From Maylandia zebra (lineage: Eukaryota; Chordata; Actinopteri; Cichliformes; Cichlidae): a DNA stretch of 64,000 nucleotides. Of this stretch, positions 13,001 through 23,844 are shown piece by piece; the first letter of the stretch is position 1, and every line of letters starts with the position of its first letter. Location of the stretch: the NCBI RefSeq assembly GCF_041146795.1, contig NC_135177.1, positions 21,002,560 through 21,066,559 of the forward strand, given 5' to 3'. Below the pieces are notes generated by a model. That model was not told the origin of the DNA, did not search any database, and was given only the letters and a program-made list of their open reading frames with translations. A program made the position numbers and the translations under genes.

Positions 13001-16000
13001 TGCAGAGCTCTCAAGATTTTTCCACATATGAAATCTGGAAAATGTCGGGTGAATTACGTGAGGATATCATCTGGAGTTGCCCATTCTCACAGGTAGCACA
13101 TAATATGTACTTCATGTAATTCTCGTCCTTTTTACAGGAAATTTCTCTCCACTCAGTTTATGCTTGTGAGCTGCCCGGAGTAAAGCGCAGAAGACACATT
13201 ACGACCACTCGTTAGCTGTGAATTACCTGGATTATCATTCTTGGCACAAATCAGCGCAACCAGACATCGCAGAGAGCATGCACTGGGGAGATCACATGTG
13301 TCGCTGTTGTGTAATGTCTAGGAAAATGGGAGGTATCAAGTGCAAGCTTCAAAGTGGCCTTGGATTTCTGAGTAAAATATTTATTTTCCCAGGATTTTTT
13401 GTTAATTCACTAAGGTTTATATGGAACACAGTATACAGGAAAAGCACTATTTTTCTTTTTTGTCCACACTGTCCAAAATGCACTATAATGGTGGAATGTA
13501 GACGTAATAAAGATCTTTGAACATTGAACCATTACACTGAGATGGGTTTTTATTGTGTTTATTTATTTTATACGAGTCGCTTCCGAGATTAAGCCTCAAA
13601 ACACTCAGCCTTTTTAGGTTTTTTTTTTTTTTTTTTTTAATTTTATTTTTATGGTTCAAAGGTGTGAAAATAAGTGTCATAACTTTCTTTCTTTGCCTTG
13701 AGCCCTCAAAATATTAGCCAATTCTTAATGTTTTATTCATCACTCAAAGGTGTTCATTGCAAACAATTATTTTGTACGTTTTTGTACAAACATCCTTTTG
13801 TCGTCAAATATTTGACAACGCTTAGAAGAAAACACGGGTTGGAACTACAACATGTGCATAACCGGATTACAGCGATATTCCAGGTCTCACATTCTGCAGG
13901 GTGCAGAACAGGTGAGACCAGGTTTCTGAGATACAAGTACAATCGAGGTTTCCTATTCACACCCTGCGGGTTTCTAGATTACTTTGTGATAAATGTCAAA
14001 GCATTTAAAATGTACAGGAGCACTGACACATGGGAAATTTTACTTTTACTTTGTGGAAAATGGCGAGAGGAACTACAAACACACAGATGCAAATATAAAA
14101 GGAAACTGTAGCTAGAATAAACTGTTACTAAATGAGCCTATTTTTAATCATGCAAATGTTACGACAGAAGACAAAACTTTCCTCTTTTACCAATTATTTC
14201 ATCAAGGCTGTCAGATATTACTCGTGGATCTCCATGCCAGAGCCACTGTAGTCAAAACGTAACATTACAACACACCATCTAGTTATCTGTTGTTATCTTT
14301 GCTGACTTAAGATCCTCTTTAAACAGGATACGTGAAGGTCGGCCAGTTCTGAGGAAGTCGACAAACTTGTAAAGAGTGACACAGCTCAAGTGGCCTTAAC
14401 GTTTGCTCGCACACAAGCCGTCACTGCCTTTTACTTTAAATAAATAATGATTAAAGAAACAAAACAAAACAAACAAAAAAAGACTATCCTACAAAATTAG
14501 GGCCGCAAACAACCAATTTCTTCTGTCATTAAATCACATGTTCATCAGGCCTAAATGAAAAAAAAAAAATGCTAACACAATATAGTTTTAATTTGATAAT
14601 TTTAAGTAAGGAAACAATTTCTCACATTTGAGAAGTTGTGACGTGCAATTTTTCAGTGTTTAACCTATTTTTGTTAATCGGCCCTTATTTATCACAGCAA
14701 TTCCGCACACAGAGGCAGGCAGATCAGGTGAGGTACCATCCCTTCACGGACACCATCCATCTTGCTTCATATGTGTTAATTAAATTGATTTTAAACTACT
14801 TTAAACAACATGTAAATGTGGCACTGGTCTCACTTTTTGGGGGGGGATCGGCCTTGGATGTTTCAGCCATGTCTCAAATAATATTAAGCTAAATACACCT
14901 CATGGACAAAAGTGCTGGGCCATACCTCTTAATCAGTCCCATTGCCACAGGTTTATAAAGCTCAGGTGCCTAGTCATGCACGCTTCCTTTAAACATTTGA
15001 TAAGAGTGGGTTGTTCTAAAGAGATCACTGAAATTTCTTCCCTCCTGGAAATTCCAGATCACTTGTAAATGGTATTATTTCAAAGTGAAAGTGCTTATGA
15101 ACCAAAGAAACTCAGCTACAACATTGTGCCAAGCTCCAGAGCAATGTCACAGAGTGTGCAAAAGTCACCAGTGTTTTGCTGAATCACTAACTGCAGAGCT
15201 CCAGACATCTTCTGGCATCATCATCAGCACAGAAACTAAGCACCATGAGCTTCATGGTACAGGTTTCCATAGCCAAACAGCTCCTGCAGGCTTAATATGA
15301 TGTAGCCCAGTATTTTTTATATATAAGTGACACAAGTGTTAATGATGTTGACATTTCCTCAACAGGGTCAATAAACTTTCTTCACATGGACTAAAGTAAG
15401 TTCCGCCATCCTCTGCTCAGTATCCAGAAAACTCCAGCTGACTGTCCCGTCATGGCCATAGACTCATTCAGACACATTTATGTCTTCCCTGACTTCAAAG
15501 ACCTCACGCTTTCATTTAAGCTGACCTTGCTTTAAACTGATAAATGTCAAAACTGTGTCTTCATGTCAGTAATTTACTTTGTGACATCATTATGTCATCA
15601 TCTTTGTTGAAATATATTCCAGATTTTAAAAAATAATAATAAAAAAAAATACAGGTTCGTTTTTGACTTTCTTGTGTATGTGACTAGTTTTCCATTACCT
15701 ATGGCCCACCTCCCTTCCGCCTCCCAAAAGGAATCACTCACTATTAACACCAGTTTCCTTATATTTTATGGAGTTCTACTTAATTATGTTAATTTACCCA
15801 ATATTTAGCTATATGTCTGGATCATAAAACTCGGCACCTCATCCGTTTGGTCTCCATCTATCTATTGCTTATATGTAACTAAGCTTTCATGCTACCCAGC
15901 TGTTTTCCTTTTTAATTCAAATTGTAATGTTTTTATTTATTTGAAATTAGCACAATGAATCCTTTTGTTGACCGATTAAACTACAGCAGCACCAAAGTAT

Positions 16001-16851
16001 CAGCTCACATCATCAAAAACGGTAACGACTTCCTCAAAGAAGGCACCGCACCAGATTGATATTCGATATCACGGTGGTCTGAAGCTCGCACACAAGTTTT
16101 AAGTTTTCACTTCAGGGCACACTGCTCTCTGGCTAGTTCCGGGTTGTCAGCCAATGAGAATGAGCCACAACAGAGGAATTCACCAACCGGCGAGCTTCAT
16201 TCAGAGACACATACAGAAACACGAATAGTCCCACATTAACTTCAGCGTCAATACAGGAGCTAATATTAAAGAAGGTCAAACGCAGCAAACCTTCATAAAT
16301 CTCTTAAATTAACAATGCTAGCAACTAGAAGTTATCTAACTGCTGTCAATGTGTGGTAGCGCCTAATGCTAGCTTGATGCACTCCTACACCTTAACAAAG
16401 TTACCTGCACTCAAACTCTAGCTTTTAACGATTATAGCTACTGCAACTCAAACACATACTGTAAATTACAGCTAGTTCTAACAGTGATGTTCAACACTAC
16501 CGGCTACACTGCAGCCGGATAACTTGACTAGTTTTGAGGGTTGCAGGAGGAAACACAGCCAGAAGGCCTCCTGTGAACCTGCTAAACATCTGCAACACTA
16601 ACAGCGTACATACTGGTCAACTCAGTCACTTCATAAGCCACGTCCCATGCCAGTAGAGGCTCGTCGCTTAGCTAGCAGCTAACTAACCAGCGGCAATTAC
16701 TTAGCTAAGCTTAGCTATGGAAGCTACCAACAGCCTGCGGTTACCGTGCACAGTCCACGGCTTTCATTTGAATACATACCAGCAGTACAGCCGTGACAAA
16801 GCGGACATCCACAGAGGGAGGTAGTGCTAACAGTTTCATTGTATGGTGCAT
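6912..16851 (-). CDS. ERP44: Endoplasmic reticulum resident protein 44 (complete)
   Basis: PDI-family chaperone of the early secretory pathway; it retains Ero1 and unassembled disulfide-linked cargo through mixed disulfides (family knowledge). Eleven coding exons on the minus strand: 16851-16780, 11495-11423, 10828-10789, 10605-10490, 9822-9638, 9539-9424, 9330-9156, 9004-8893, 8646-8505, 7215-7113, 7022-6912. They total 1245 bases (414 codons plus stop), and all phases agree; human ERP44 is about 406 residues. Visible landmarks are a signal peptide (residues 1 to about 34, ending STPGQA), the thioredoxin-like strand VALVNFYADW, the single-cysteine active site CRFS at 63-66, the b and b' domains, the C-terminal tail FQKLAPSE and the terminal RDEL retrieval signal. 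The start ATG at 16851-16849 is chosen as the first in frame; a second ATG four codons on would also leave a signal peptide. Confidence 0.97.
7113..7215 (-). CDS. ERP44: ERP44 coding exon 10
   Basis: Residues 344-378: VPGKLKQFVLDLHSGKLHRE and on to DPTDSTPGQ, containing His-rich HREFHH. These histidines belong to the region implicated in pH/zinc-dependent cargo binding (family knowledge). Confidence 0.95.
7705..7755. repeat. (AT)n microsatellite in ERP44 intron
   Basis: About 48 bases of alternating T and A follow a short TATGTG tract, in the intron between ERP44 exons 9 and 10. Confidence 0.9.
8505..8646 (-). CDS. ERP44: ERP44 coding exon 9
   Basis: Residues 297-344: SINFLHADCDKFRHPLLHIQ and on to FRHMYVFPDFKDL, in the b' domain. 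A decayed inverted copy of this exon lies at 15366-15506. Confidence 0.96.
8893..9004 (-). CDS. ERP44: ERP44 coding exon 8
   Basis: Residues 260-297: ELTEEGIPFLILFHLKEDTE and on to HEVARQLIGEKG, part of the b' domain. The donor is AAAG|GTGAGT, phase 1. Confidence 0.95.
9156..9330 (-). CDS. ERP44: ERP44 coding exon 7
   Basis: Residues 201-259: GEVSRSERFSGDNVVYKP, DMVYLGSLTNFDLTYAWAQD, then CVPLVREITFENGE. This is the middle of the b domain and the linker to b'. Confidence 0.95.
9424..9539 (-). CDS. ERP44: ERP44 coding exon 6
   Basis: Residues 163-201: RSKRNIVGFFENKDSDNYRT and on to DDCTFLAAFG, the start of the redox-inactive b domain. The acceptor is unusual in having a run of G before AACAG. 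Confidence 0.93.
9638..9822 (-). CDS. ERP44: ERP44 coding exon 5
   Basis: Residues 101-162: DIAQRYRITKYPTLKLFRNG and on to VKELPSVEEINSVD. It contains the cis-proline segment (YPTLK) of the first thioredoxin domain. The acceptor GAGCGCAG restores the split Ser codon. Confidence 0.95.
10051..10091. repeat. (GT)n microsatellite in ERP44 intron
   Basis: About 40 bases of GT repeat between ERP44 exons 4 and 5. It generates spurious open frames on both strands. Confidence 0.9.
10490..10605 (-). CDS. ERP44: ERP44 coding exon 4 (CRFS active site)
   Basis: Residues 62-101: CRFSQMLHPIFEEASNIVRE and on to VVFARVDCDQH. CRFS replaces the CxxC of oxidoreductases, so the protein can trap but not by itself release thiol partners. 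Confidence 0.95.
10789..10828 (-). CDS. ERP44: ERP44 coding exon 3 (40 bp)
   Basis: A tiny exon encodes NAGVALVNFYADW, the thioredoxin beta strand leading to the active site. The Trp codon is split across the donor TG|GTAAGTG. Confidence 0.95.
11423..11495 (-). CDS. ERP44: ERP44 coding exon 2
   Basis: Residues 25-49: VMGLSTPGQAEIVSLDSNNI then DDVL. It contains the signal-peptide cleavage region and the start of the mature protein. The donor is CTAA|GTAAGA, phase 1. Confidence 0.92.
11740..11860 (+). repeat. Short retroposon tail ending in ATT repeats
   Basis: A motif resembling the 3' ends of fish L2-related retroposons (GTCCTTGGGTGACTTGAAAG, then CGCTCATAAATAAA) is followed by an (ATT)n tail at 11833-11850. 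Family assignment is tentative. Confidence 0.45.
11870..15080. other. ERP44 intron 1, largely unclassified
   Basis: AT-rich intronic DNA. A repeat common in fish lies at about 12419-12540 (AGTCAGAATCAGTTTTATTG), and a poly-T tract at 13620-13638. Open frames here lack recognisable domains. Confidence 0.5.
14895..15300 (+). mobile_element. Decayed Tc1/mariner-like fragment
   Basis: About 15170-15290 reads ESLTAELQTSSGIIISTETK followed by HELHGTGFHSQTA, resembling the helix-turn-helix region of fish Tc1 transposases. Upstream, CATGGACAAAAGTGCTGGGC looks like a transposon end. The frame is short and broken, and no matching second terminus was found. Confidence 0.5.
15366..15506 (+). pseudogene. 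Inverted relic copy of ERP44 exon 9
   Basis: On the plus strand, opposite to its host gene, 141 bases match the 142-bp ERP44 exon 9 (8646-8505) at roughly 88% by eye. Shared segments include KFRHPLL, TPADCPV, AIDSFRH and YVFPDFKDL. The copy keeps an AG at its 5' edge (CAACAG). It has an in-frame TAA where the gene has the Cys codon of HADCDK, and the donor is lost (CTCACG instead of CTCAAGTAAG). Sequence beyond the exon does not match the neighbouring ERP44 exon, so it is not a processed cDNA copy. Confidence 0.85.
16780..16851 (-). CDS. ERP44: ERP44 coding exon 1 (signal peptide)
   Basis: Residues 1-24: MHHTMKLLAL then a hydrophobic stretch ending VTAVLL at a GTATGT donor, phase 0. It lies within 200 bp of the divergent INVS 5' region. 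Confidence 0.88.
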
Positions 16852-17040
16852 TTATTGGAGGTGGTGGTGTTAAGTCTTCCCAGTATGTCTCGACGCCGCT
16901 CTTCTCACTGCAGCAGGAAGCCGACGGCGAACCAATCTCACGGTGACCACGGAAGCGTGAGCGACACTTCCTGGTAGTTGCTAGGCTTTGTGGATACTGT
17001 AGTTTTTCTGGTACCTTCAAGCGGCTCACTTGAATGAAGA
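16852..17040. promoter_or_regulatory. Probable bidirectional ERP44/INVS promoter
   Basis: The ERP44 start codon and the inferred INVS 5' exon lie head to head within about 200-300 bp. The interval has CCAAT (16932-16936), two ETS-type cores (CGGAAG 16950-16955; CACTTCCTG 16965-16973) and a GTTGCTAGG (16977-16985) that resembles half of an RFX X-box. No TATA box is evident. Site calls are by eye. Confidence 0.55.
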
Positions 17041-17185
17041 GAAAACTCAAATTATGGCGAGTTGTTGTTTTACGATACTAACGGGAGTTGTAGTATTTTG
17101 TCAACACAGACAGTGGCGATTCAACGGGACGTCTTGGAAGAAAACTTTTCAAAGATTTTCATCCTCGCCGAAAGAAAACCAAACG
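17030..17185 (+). other. INVS: Candidate INVS 5' noncoding exon
   Basis: Just downstream of the shared promoter, a stretch ends AAACG|GTAAAT at 17185, a plausible donor. It contains several ATGs whose short frames do not continue into INVS. Its 5' edge is not defined. Confidence 0.35.
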
Positions 17186-17724
17186 GTAAATATGACGACG
17201 ACGAAGAGGAGTGAAGGGAGCACTTTGTTAAAATGCTATGGCACGAGTGTTTTACTGAGCGGATCCATTGCCAAACACAGTTTTTTTCCTCTGGACTTTT
17301 TCAGTGCGATTATGAATAACTGATTTCTCTGAACACGATGGAGTTGCATCATTATGCTTGAGTTTTTTGCAATACTCCTTTGTTCACCGTCTAGCTATGT
17401 GCTTTATGTTTTCCAGCTAAAACAAACTTGGTTGCACAAATCTTTTTTAAATATTTAGATACCTACTTTGATTCACAACTCTCCAAAACCTCTGCAAATG
17501 TTCTCCATAAAGAACAAGAAGGAGGAAAAAAGACCGTTTGTGGTTAATTGCTGGTTTTTAAATCACTGTTTAACAACTCAGAGCTATAACTATTATAAAC
17601 AATCTGTTACTCTGAGACATGTCTCCCCTGCCTGTAATCAGTACAGTGTTATGCTGGCAGTTATTTGTTTGAACAGGTGGGCTGATCTCAGTATGTGAGC
17701 GAGCCTCTTTCTCTGCCCTGGCAG

Positions 17725-17830
17725 GAGTCAGGATCAGGACAGGTAGGGGACCTGGATGCACATTCACACCCACTGAGGATGCTCTGAACTGGGAAACATC
17801 TGCTGAAGTGTCCCCCTTAACGCAGATATG
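17725..17830 (+). other. INVS: Candidate INVS exon ending in the start codon
   Basis: A pyrimidine tract and CTGGCAG acceptor (to 17724) open a 106-bp interval that closes with ATG|GTAAGA. ATG occupies 17828-17830, the last three exonic bases. Splicing to 24278 gives [20 protein letters not shown], resembling vertebrate inversin N-termini, and the exon at 24278 has no in-frame ATG of its own. Two tiny upstream frames (ATGCAC...TGA and ATGCTCTGA) lie in the same interval. Confidence 0.6.
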
Positions 17831-20800
17831 GTAAGACTCCGGTGCACTTAGTGCAGTTAACCAGGTCTAATTTGATGTATAAATCCCTGAAGTTTATTTT
17901 TCTATTGGTAATGTCTTTAGTGTCTCAGCTGAACTCCCGGTCTTTAAATCTCTCTCTAGAGTCAAGACCGTGTGTAACAAAGCTAATTGTGTGTGTGTGC
18001 AGCAGCAACCTAATTGTTAAGGAGATTAAGCTGGAATGTTGAATTGAATCCCAGCATTAATATTTTATGGGCTAAAGCTGTCCATAGGGGGCTCACAGTG
18101 TGCGAGCAACTCGCAGATGGAGTGGGGAGGATTTCTCAGTGATAAAGAGAGGGAGGAGCTCCATATCCTTTGGGTGTCAGTGCACATTTTATGTATATAT
18201 ATGTAGTTATGAGGTATGAAAAATCCTTTGATAAACTGTCTTTACTGTGTTTGCTCATAGATGATTAATAATGTGAATTAAAGTTGGATCAAAGTTTTGA
18301 AGAGCAAACAACTTTTACTGTTATTTTAATTTAGCAAAAATATTATATGTTATTTATATAAAATTACTCATTGAGAAGAGGTAATGATGTAAAAGTTGAA
18401 TATTGGTCAATTAACTAAATACTACTGAACAGAAGGACATAGGAAAAATGAATATATTGTGGAGGTATGTATGGTGGTCCGCCACAATATATAAATAATT
18501 TGGGTGTTGCAACTACTTATTTTTGTGAAAAACTTTGCTGTTGAACTTTAATTATGTTTTGCATACAGTCACAAAAAAGAAAGTATACCCTCTCTCATTT
18601 CTAGAGTTGTACATATCAGAACATAAAAAAATCATAATCAACACCAGATATGTTAAACTGTCATTATTTATTTAACAAAAACTAAGCCAAAAAGCAGAAT
18701 CTGTGTGTGGAGAAGTAAGTACACAGTAAGTAAAGTATTGTTTCCATAGGAGTTAAGAGGTTGATTAGCATCCAGGTGCTGCTAATCAAATCCACTTGTT
18801 TTACTCATCATCGGTAATGGTGAGCACCTTTATAAAAGCAGATGTTTTGGCGGCTTGCTGGGAAGGCTTATAAAGCCATTTCAAAACATTTTCAAGTTCC
18901 TCATTCTACCATGAGGAAGATTATTCACAAGTGGAAAGCATTCAAGGTAGTTGCCAATCTTTCCAGGATTGGACGTCCCAGGAAATTCACCCAAGGTCAG
19001 ACTGTGCAATGCTCAATGAAACTGCAAAAGACCCAAGAGGTGCATCTGAGAATCTCCAGGCCTCAGTTTGCATGTTAAATGTTAACGTTCATGACAGAAA
19101 GACTGAAGAAAAAACTGAGCTACTACACAGCTTAGGTTTACAAAGCTGCATCTGAACAGACCACAAGACTTCTGGAACAATGTGCTTGACATACAGCAAG
19201 ACCAAAGTGGAGATGTTTGACCATAATGTACAATGAAAACCAAATACAGCACATCAGCACAAACACCTCATACCAACTGTCAAGCTCGGTGGTGAAAAGG
19301 TGATGATTTGGTTTTGTTTTGCAGCCACAGGACCTGGGGACTTTGCACTCATTGAGTTGACCGTGAACTCCTCTGTATATAGGCCATCCTTTTGACAAAA
19401 CTGGGTCATGCAACAGAAAATTAATCCCAATCACACCGAATCTACAACAGAATGACTGAAAAGAAAAAGAATGAGGTGTTGCAATAACCAAGTTTAAGTC
19501 CAGGCTTCAGCCTGATTCAAATGCTGTGATGAGATATTAAATGAGCTGTACATAAACAAATGCCTACGAACCTCAATGAACTGAAGCAACACTGTAAAGA
19601 AGAGTAGGTCGAAATTCCTCGACAACGATGTGAGAGACAGATGAAGTCACACAGAAAATGACTGCTTCAGGTTGGTTTTAACGGGGGTTCAGTAAGCTAT
19701 TGAATGACTGTGTGTACTTCACACATTGCTTCTGTGTTTTGGCTTAGTTTTTGTTAAATAATGTCATGGTGTCATGTGCTGTTGTTCATCTCAGCTTGCT
19801 GTGATGTTGTGAGGCATGGAAAATAAGGGTACGAGATGACTAATAACATACAGCGTGTCAGGGTGTTTCCAGGCTCAAAGTGGGAATGCTCCACATTGTC
19901 TTAACAGAAGTCTGCATTTCTTAAAAATATATATATGTATATATATAGCTTTGTAAATGATCTCACCGTTTTTTCCTCTTTTTTAAAAAAAAAAAAAGGT
20001 TCAATCTTAAGTATTTTTATAACAGTTCTGGTGAATGTCCTTTGGTGGAAAGACCTAACCCTCATTTTCTGGGTGCCAAAATTTTTTACATGCAGGGAAA
20101 CCCCAGTGAACATGTTAACCCTTTTCAGCGTCCTCATCTGACAATGTAATTTGTCGTCACACTAGCTGCAGAGTAATGCAGCACACTCTCACACCGATCT
20201 GATTTCCTCTGTCCATCTGCTTTCTGTTTTGCCCTCGCCTCCCTTTTCTGCTTTCTCCATCTTTTTTCCATTTCGCATTGCTCCCATTGATTTTTTTGTT
20301 TGTTTTTCCAGCTGATTATGTCCCTCTACTCTGATTCGCCGGTGGGCACATTGCTCTCTGCACTTTAATTGGACATTTAATTAGATCACAGTTTTAGTCC
20401 AATTAGACTCAGAGGTGTGGGGAAAAGAGGATGGTGGGGAGAAGAGGAAAAAGTCCCCAAGCTGGTGTCTCTGCCCTCCCTACACTGCCTTCTCATTCTC
20501 TCCTCTATCTTTTTTCTTCATCTCTCTATTTCTGTCTGCCTTGCTGTCTCTCTGCCCTCCCTCCTGAGGGTGGCTCATTAGTGATATAATGGGATGACAC
20601 AAAACACACAGCTCCTCTAACTCTCAGAGTGTCTCAAGCAGTGGCTGAACTACAGAGACAAGGTTATGGGGACTCTGCTGGTAGTGTTAGAGAACTTGTC
20701 TGTTGTTGTTTTTTTTGTTATTGTTGTTGTTTCATCCCTTCTTCTTCTTCTTCTTCTCTTTGAAGCTAAAAAGAGGCTAAGTGAAAATGTTGACAGTCTG

Positions 20801-23793
20801 CCACTCAAGACAGAATTGATCAGCCCACAAATGTGCACACACACACACACACACAACAAACCAATCACAAGCTGGGCAGAACCCTATCGACTTAGTGTGA
20901 TATCACAACACCTAATGACACTAAGATAAGCTTCACTAGCAGCAGTCAAATTCAGGGCTGCACCAGTTCCCGCCCTCTTTCTCCCCCTTTTGTTGTCGTA
21001 GTCTTTGCACGGAGCATAACAACACTGTTTCCCAGTGGATGAAAACACATGGGCGAATGTAAACACGCACAAAAATACACCCTGATGTATGCAGATATGC
21101 ACGCACTTAGGCTCAGGTGTAAGTTCTCAGAGGGCACAAGCCAATCTCTGTGTCCCTTAAGCAGTTGTGCGCACACACACACATTCTGTGCTTTCTGAGT
21201 ATCTCAGGAGGAAGATAGAGAGCCAGGCTCTAATGTGCCTCTGCCCACACACACGCCTTTCCATCCTACACTTCATATCTGCATCACTAATCTCTATACA
21301 TATACCATATGTGTGTGTGTGTGTGTGTGTGTGTGTATCGCTGGTGTGTGTCTGAGTGAACGGCAGTCAGGCAGGGGTGTTTTAGCCACAGGCGTCACTA
21401 CCTGACCCCCGTGGCTGTGAGATTGACAGCTGTGGTCCCACCTAATTGCATTACTCTCCCAGGTGATTGGCTCACACCCTAGGGGCTCATTTGTCAGGAT
21501 GCACTGTGGTAATGATGTAAATTAGCAGATCTATGTGTCACTCAGCCTGCTTCCCTCCTGCTGATTGGCCCCGCTGTGCCCAAGGGCTCGGCCCCCAGCT
21601 GAGGGAGCCAGCTCATTGGTCCTTAGGGAAACAGGAAGTCCCCAAGAAATAGGGCTTTACAGATTGGGGATCCTTAAGGGCTGATATTATCCTTCCTCCA
21701 ACATCTATACCTGTCAGTCAAAAAAAATCGAGGAACCGACCCCTGAAGCTTCTCTCTTCTATCAGATACATGCATGTAGGAACCCATAATAACCCCGTGA
21801 TGGCTAAGAAGCTAAGGGCTCTCTGCTCTAACTGTATAAACGGTAATAAAAATGTTTGCGTGTGTGTGTGTGCGTGCTCTAGAAATGAAATAAAGGCCAC
21901 AGGCTCAGGCTCTGTCCCCCATTGCTAACCCAGCATGCCCTAGTCATGTCGCCTATCAAAAGCAGACACCTTCACAGTGACAGACAAGTAGAGAAGCACA
22001 CACACACACTTTTTTACCTGTTTGTCTCAACGGCATCAATTGAAGCGTTACTTTCAGTGAGTGTGTGTCTGTCAGGAGGCAGCAGCGCGTATGTTTGCAG
22101 CACTCCTGTCGTGTTTCTGAAAGGTTTCGTCGGAGTGTCTAGATTCTTTGTTAAAATCTCTGCAGTTATATGAGGCAGAATATGAATAAAGACTAAATAA
22201 TGTCAGCATCAGCATGAATCAATACTCATACAGATGCACAATCACTTGGTCTGGACCTCAGTCCATGATCAATGGTTTACTCTGAGTTATTGTCTTCATA
22301 TTAACAAGCGGAGTGCTCCCTGAGGAACGCGTATGAATGGCTAAATGAGACCACTCCAAACCTCTCAACAGGACCTTGTGTTGTGTTTACACCCTCCTTT
22401 GTCTAGTTTCAGACGCTGCATTGCAAAAGCCTTTTTAGCCAAATTTGGATGCACTGTAGGTGTTTCCAAAACACTCAGGTCCTCATAAAACTCTAATTGC
22501 CCACTCTTGGTGATATGAATGTCCCTCGCATAGATTCAGATATTGACTCGTGTCCCTCATGTTGCTGTTTGGCCAAATTATAACTTTTGTTTATTTATTT
22601 ATTTATTTTCCTGCATCTAATATTATTCATAAATCAATTCATATTTTAGTCTGACTGCTGGGGGCTTTCAAATAGACTTGAGAAGTGTAGAAAAGGATAA
22701 AAATTAATGGACAGAAGGAAAGAAGTTTGGCTTGAGTGCACGACTTAAAGGAGGTCTTGTGATCATCTCTTTTTTTTGTATAAAAGAAATCATAATAATA
22801 AAATTGTATTACTTGTTTGTGCAGCTCTGGAATATCTGCTGTTTGTGCGTGCATTAAGTTAAATATTTGCAGACTCTGTGAGTGTCTGAGTGAGCATTTC
22901 CATCTGCATTACTGACTGGGGTAATGACTTTAAATTAGAGACGTTTGTGGTTGATTTTGGTAAAGCTCATGTAAAAACTCTCTCTCACGGAAAATCACTT
23001 CCCATGACATGGCACATGTGCCAAACACACACGCTGACACACTAACACACACCTTCAAGGTGCCGCTCCCCCACTACTACCACCACCACCCGCTTGATCT
23101 CACACATAGCCTTACCTCGCAGTAAATGTTGTAACGAACTTGTATTAAGTCTCTGCCACTACTTGGCAGTGCGTGAGAAAGCAGGAGCATGATGGGTAAT
23201 TGCCGTGCTGCACGCAGTGTCTACGGGAGCTCTCTTTACGAGGTGACTAGGGGGAGGAAGAGGGGGATGAGAAACGATGGATGGAAGACACCGCAGTGTT
23301 CCCTCACCTCCCCGACCAAAAGTTTAGAAGTGTTTTTAAAGCTGCGAATGCTTAACACTTATCAGTAACTCCCCTCTGCTGTATCGGCATGAAGTCTCTT
23401 TAGATGGTCAGTTTTGGGTAGCATCAGATCTGGGAGTTAATGAAAACGTCTCGGAGAAAACTCTGATTGTGGCATCAGTTTGTGCCTCCAGCATTTATGT
23501 GTTTAAGGGCAATAATTGATTTCTGTGCTGCGCTCCGCAGGGCTTGTCCCACATCTCCAAACCGAACACACAAACTCACACATGCATGCGCGCTCACACA
23601 CACACACAGATATAAACACGGCAAGGCATGCTGCAGTATTAATGAGACATGAATAAGACATGAAGAGAGACCCCCCTCTTACACGCTCACACAGGGTCTC
23701 CCCCTCCCCAGCTGCTTCCTGTCTGCACGTTACCCAGCTTTCACTGCGCTCTGGTTAAGTGGGGCCAGGAAGAGATTTAACCCCCTCAGCGGG

Positions 23794-23844
<51 letters not shown>

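Noticed and set aside
13698..14111. 137-codon frame in ERP44 intron 1
   Set aside because: No domain, AT-driven composition, and no splice or promoter context; treated as chance.
17030..17323. 97-codon frame just downstream of the shared promoter
   Set aside because: It crosses a plausible donor at 17185, resembles no known family, and neither continues into nor resembles INVS.
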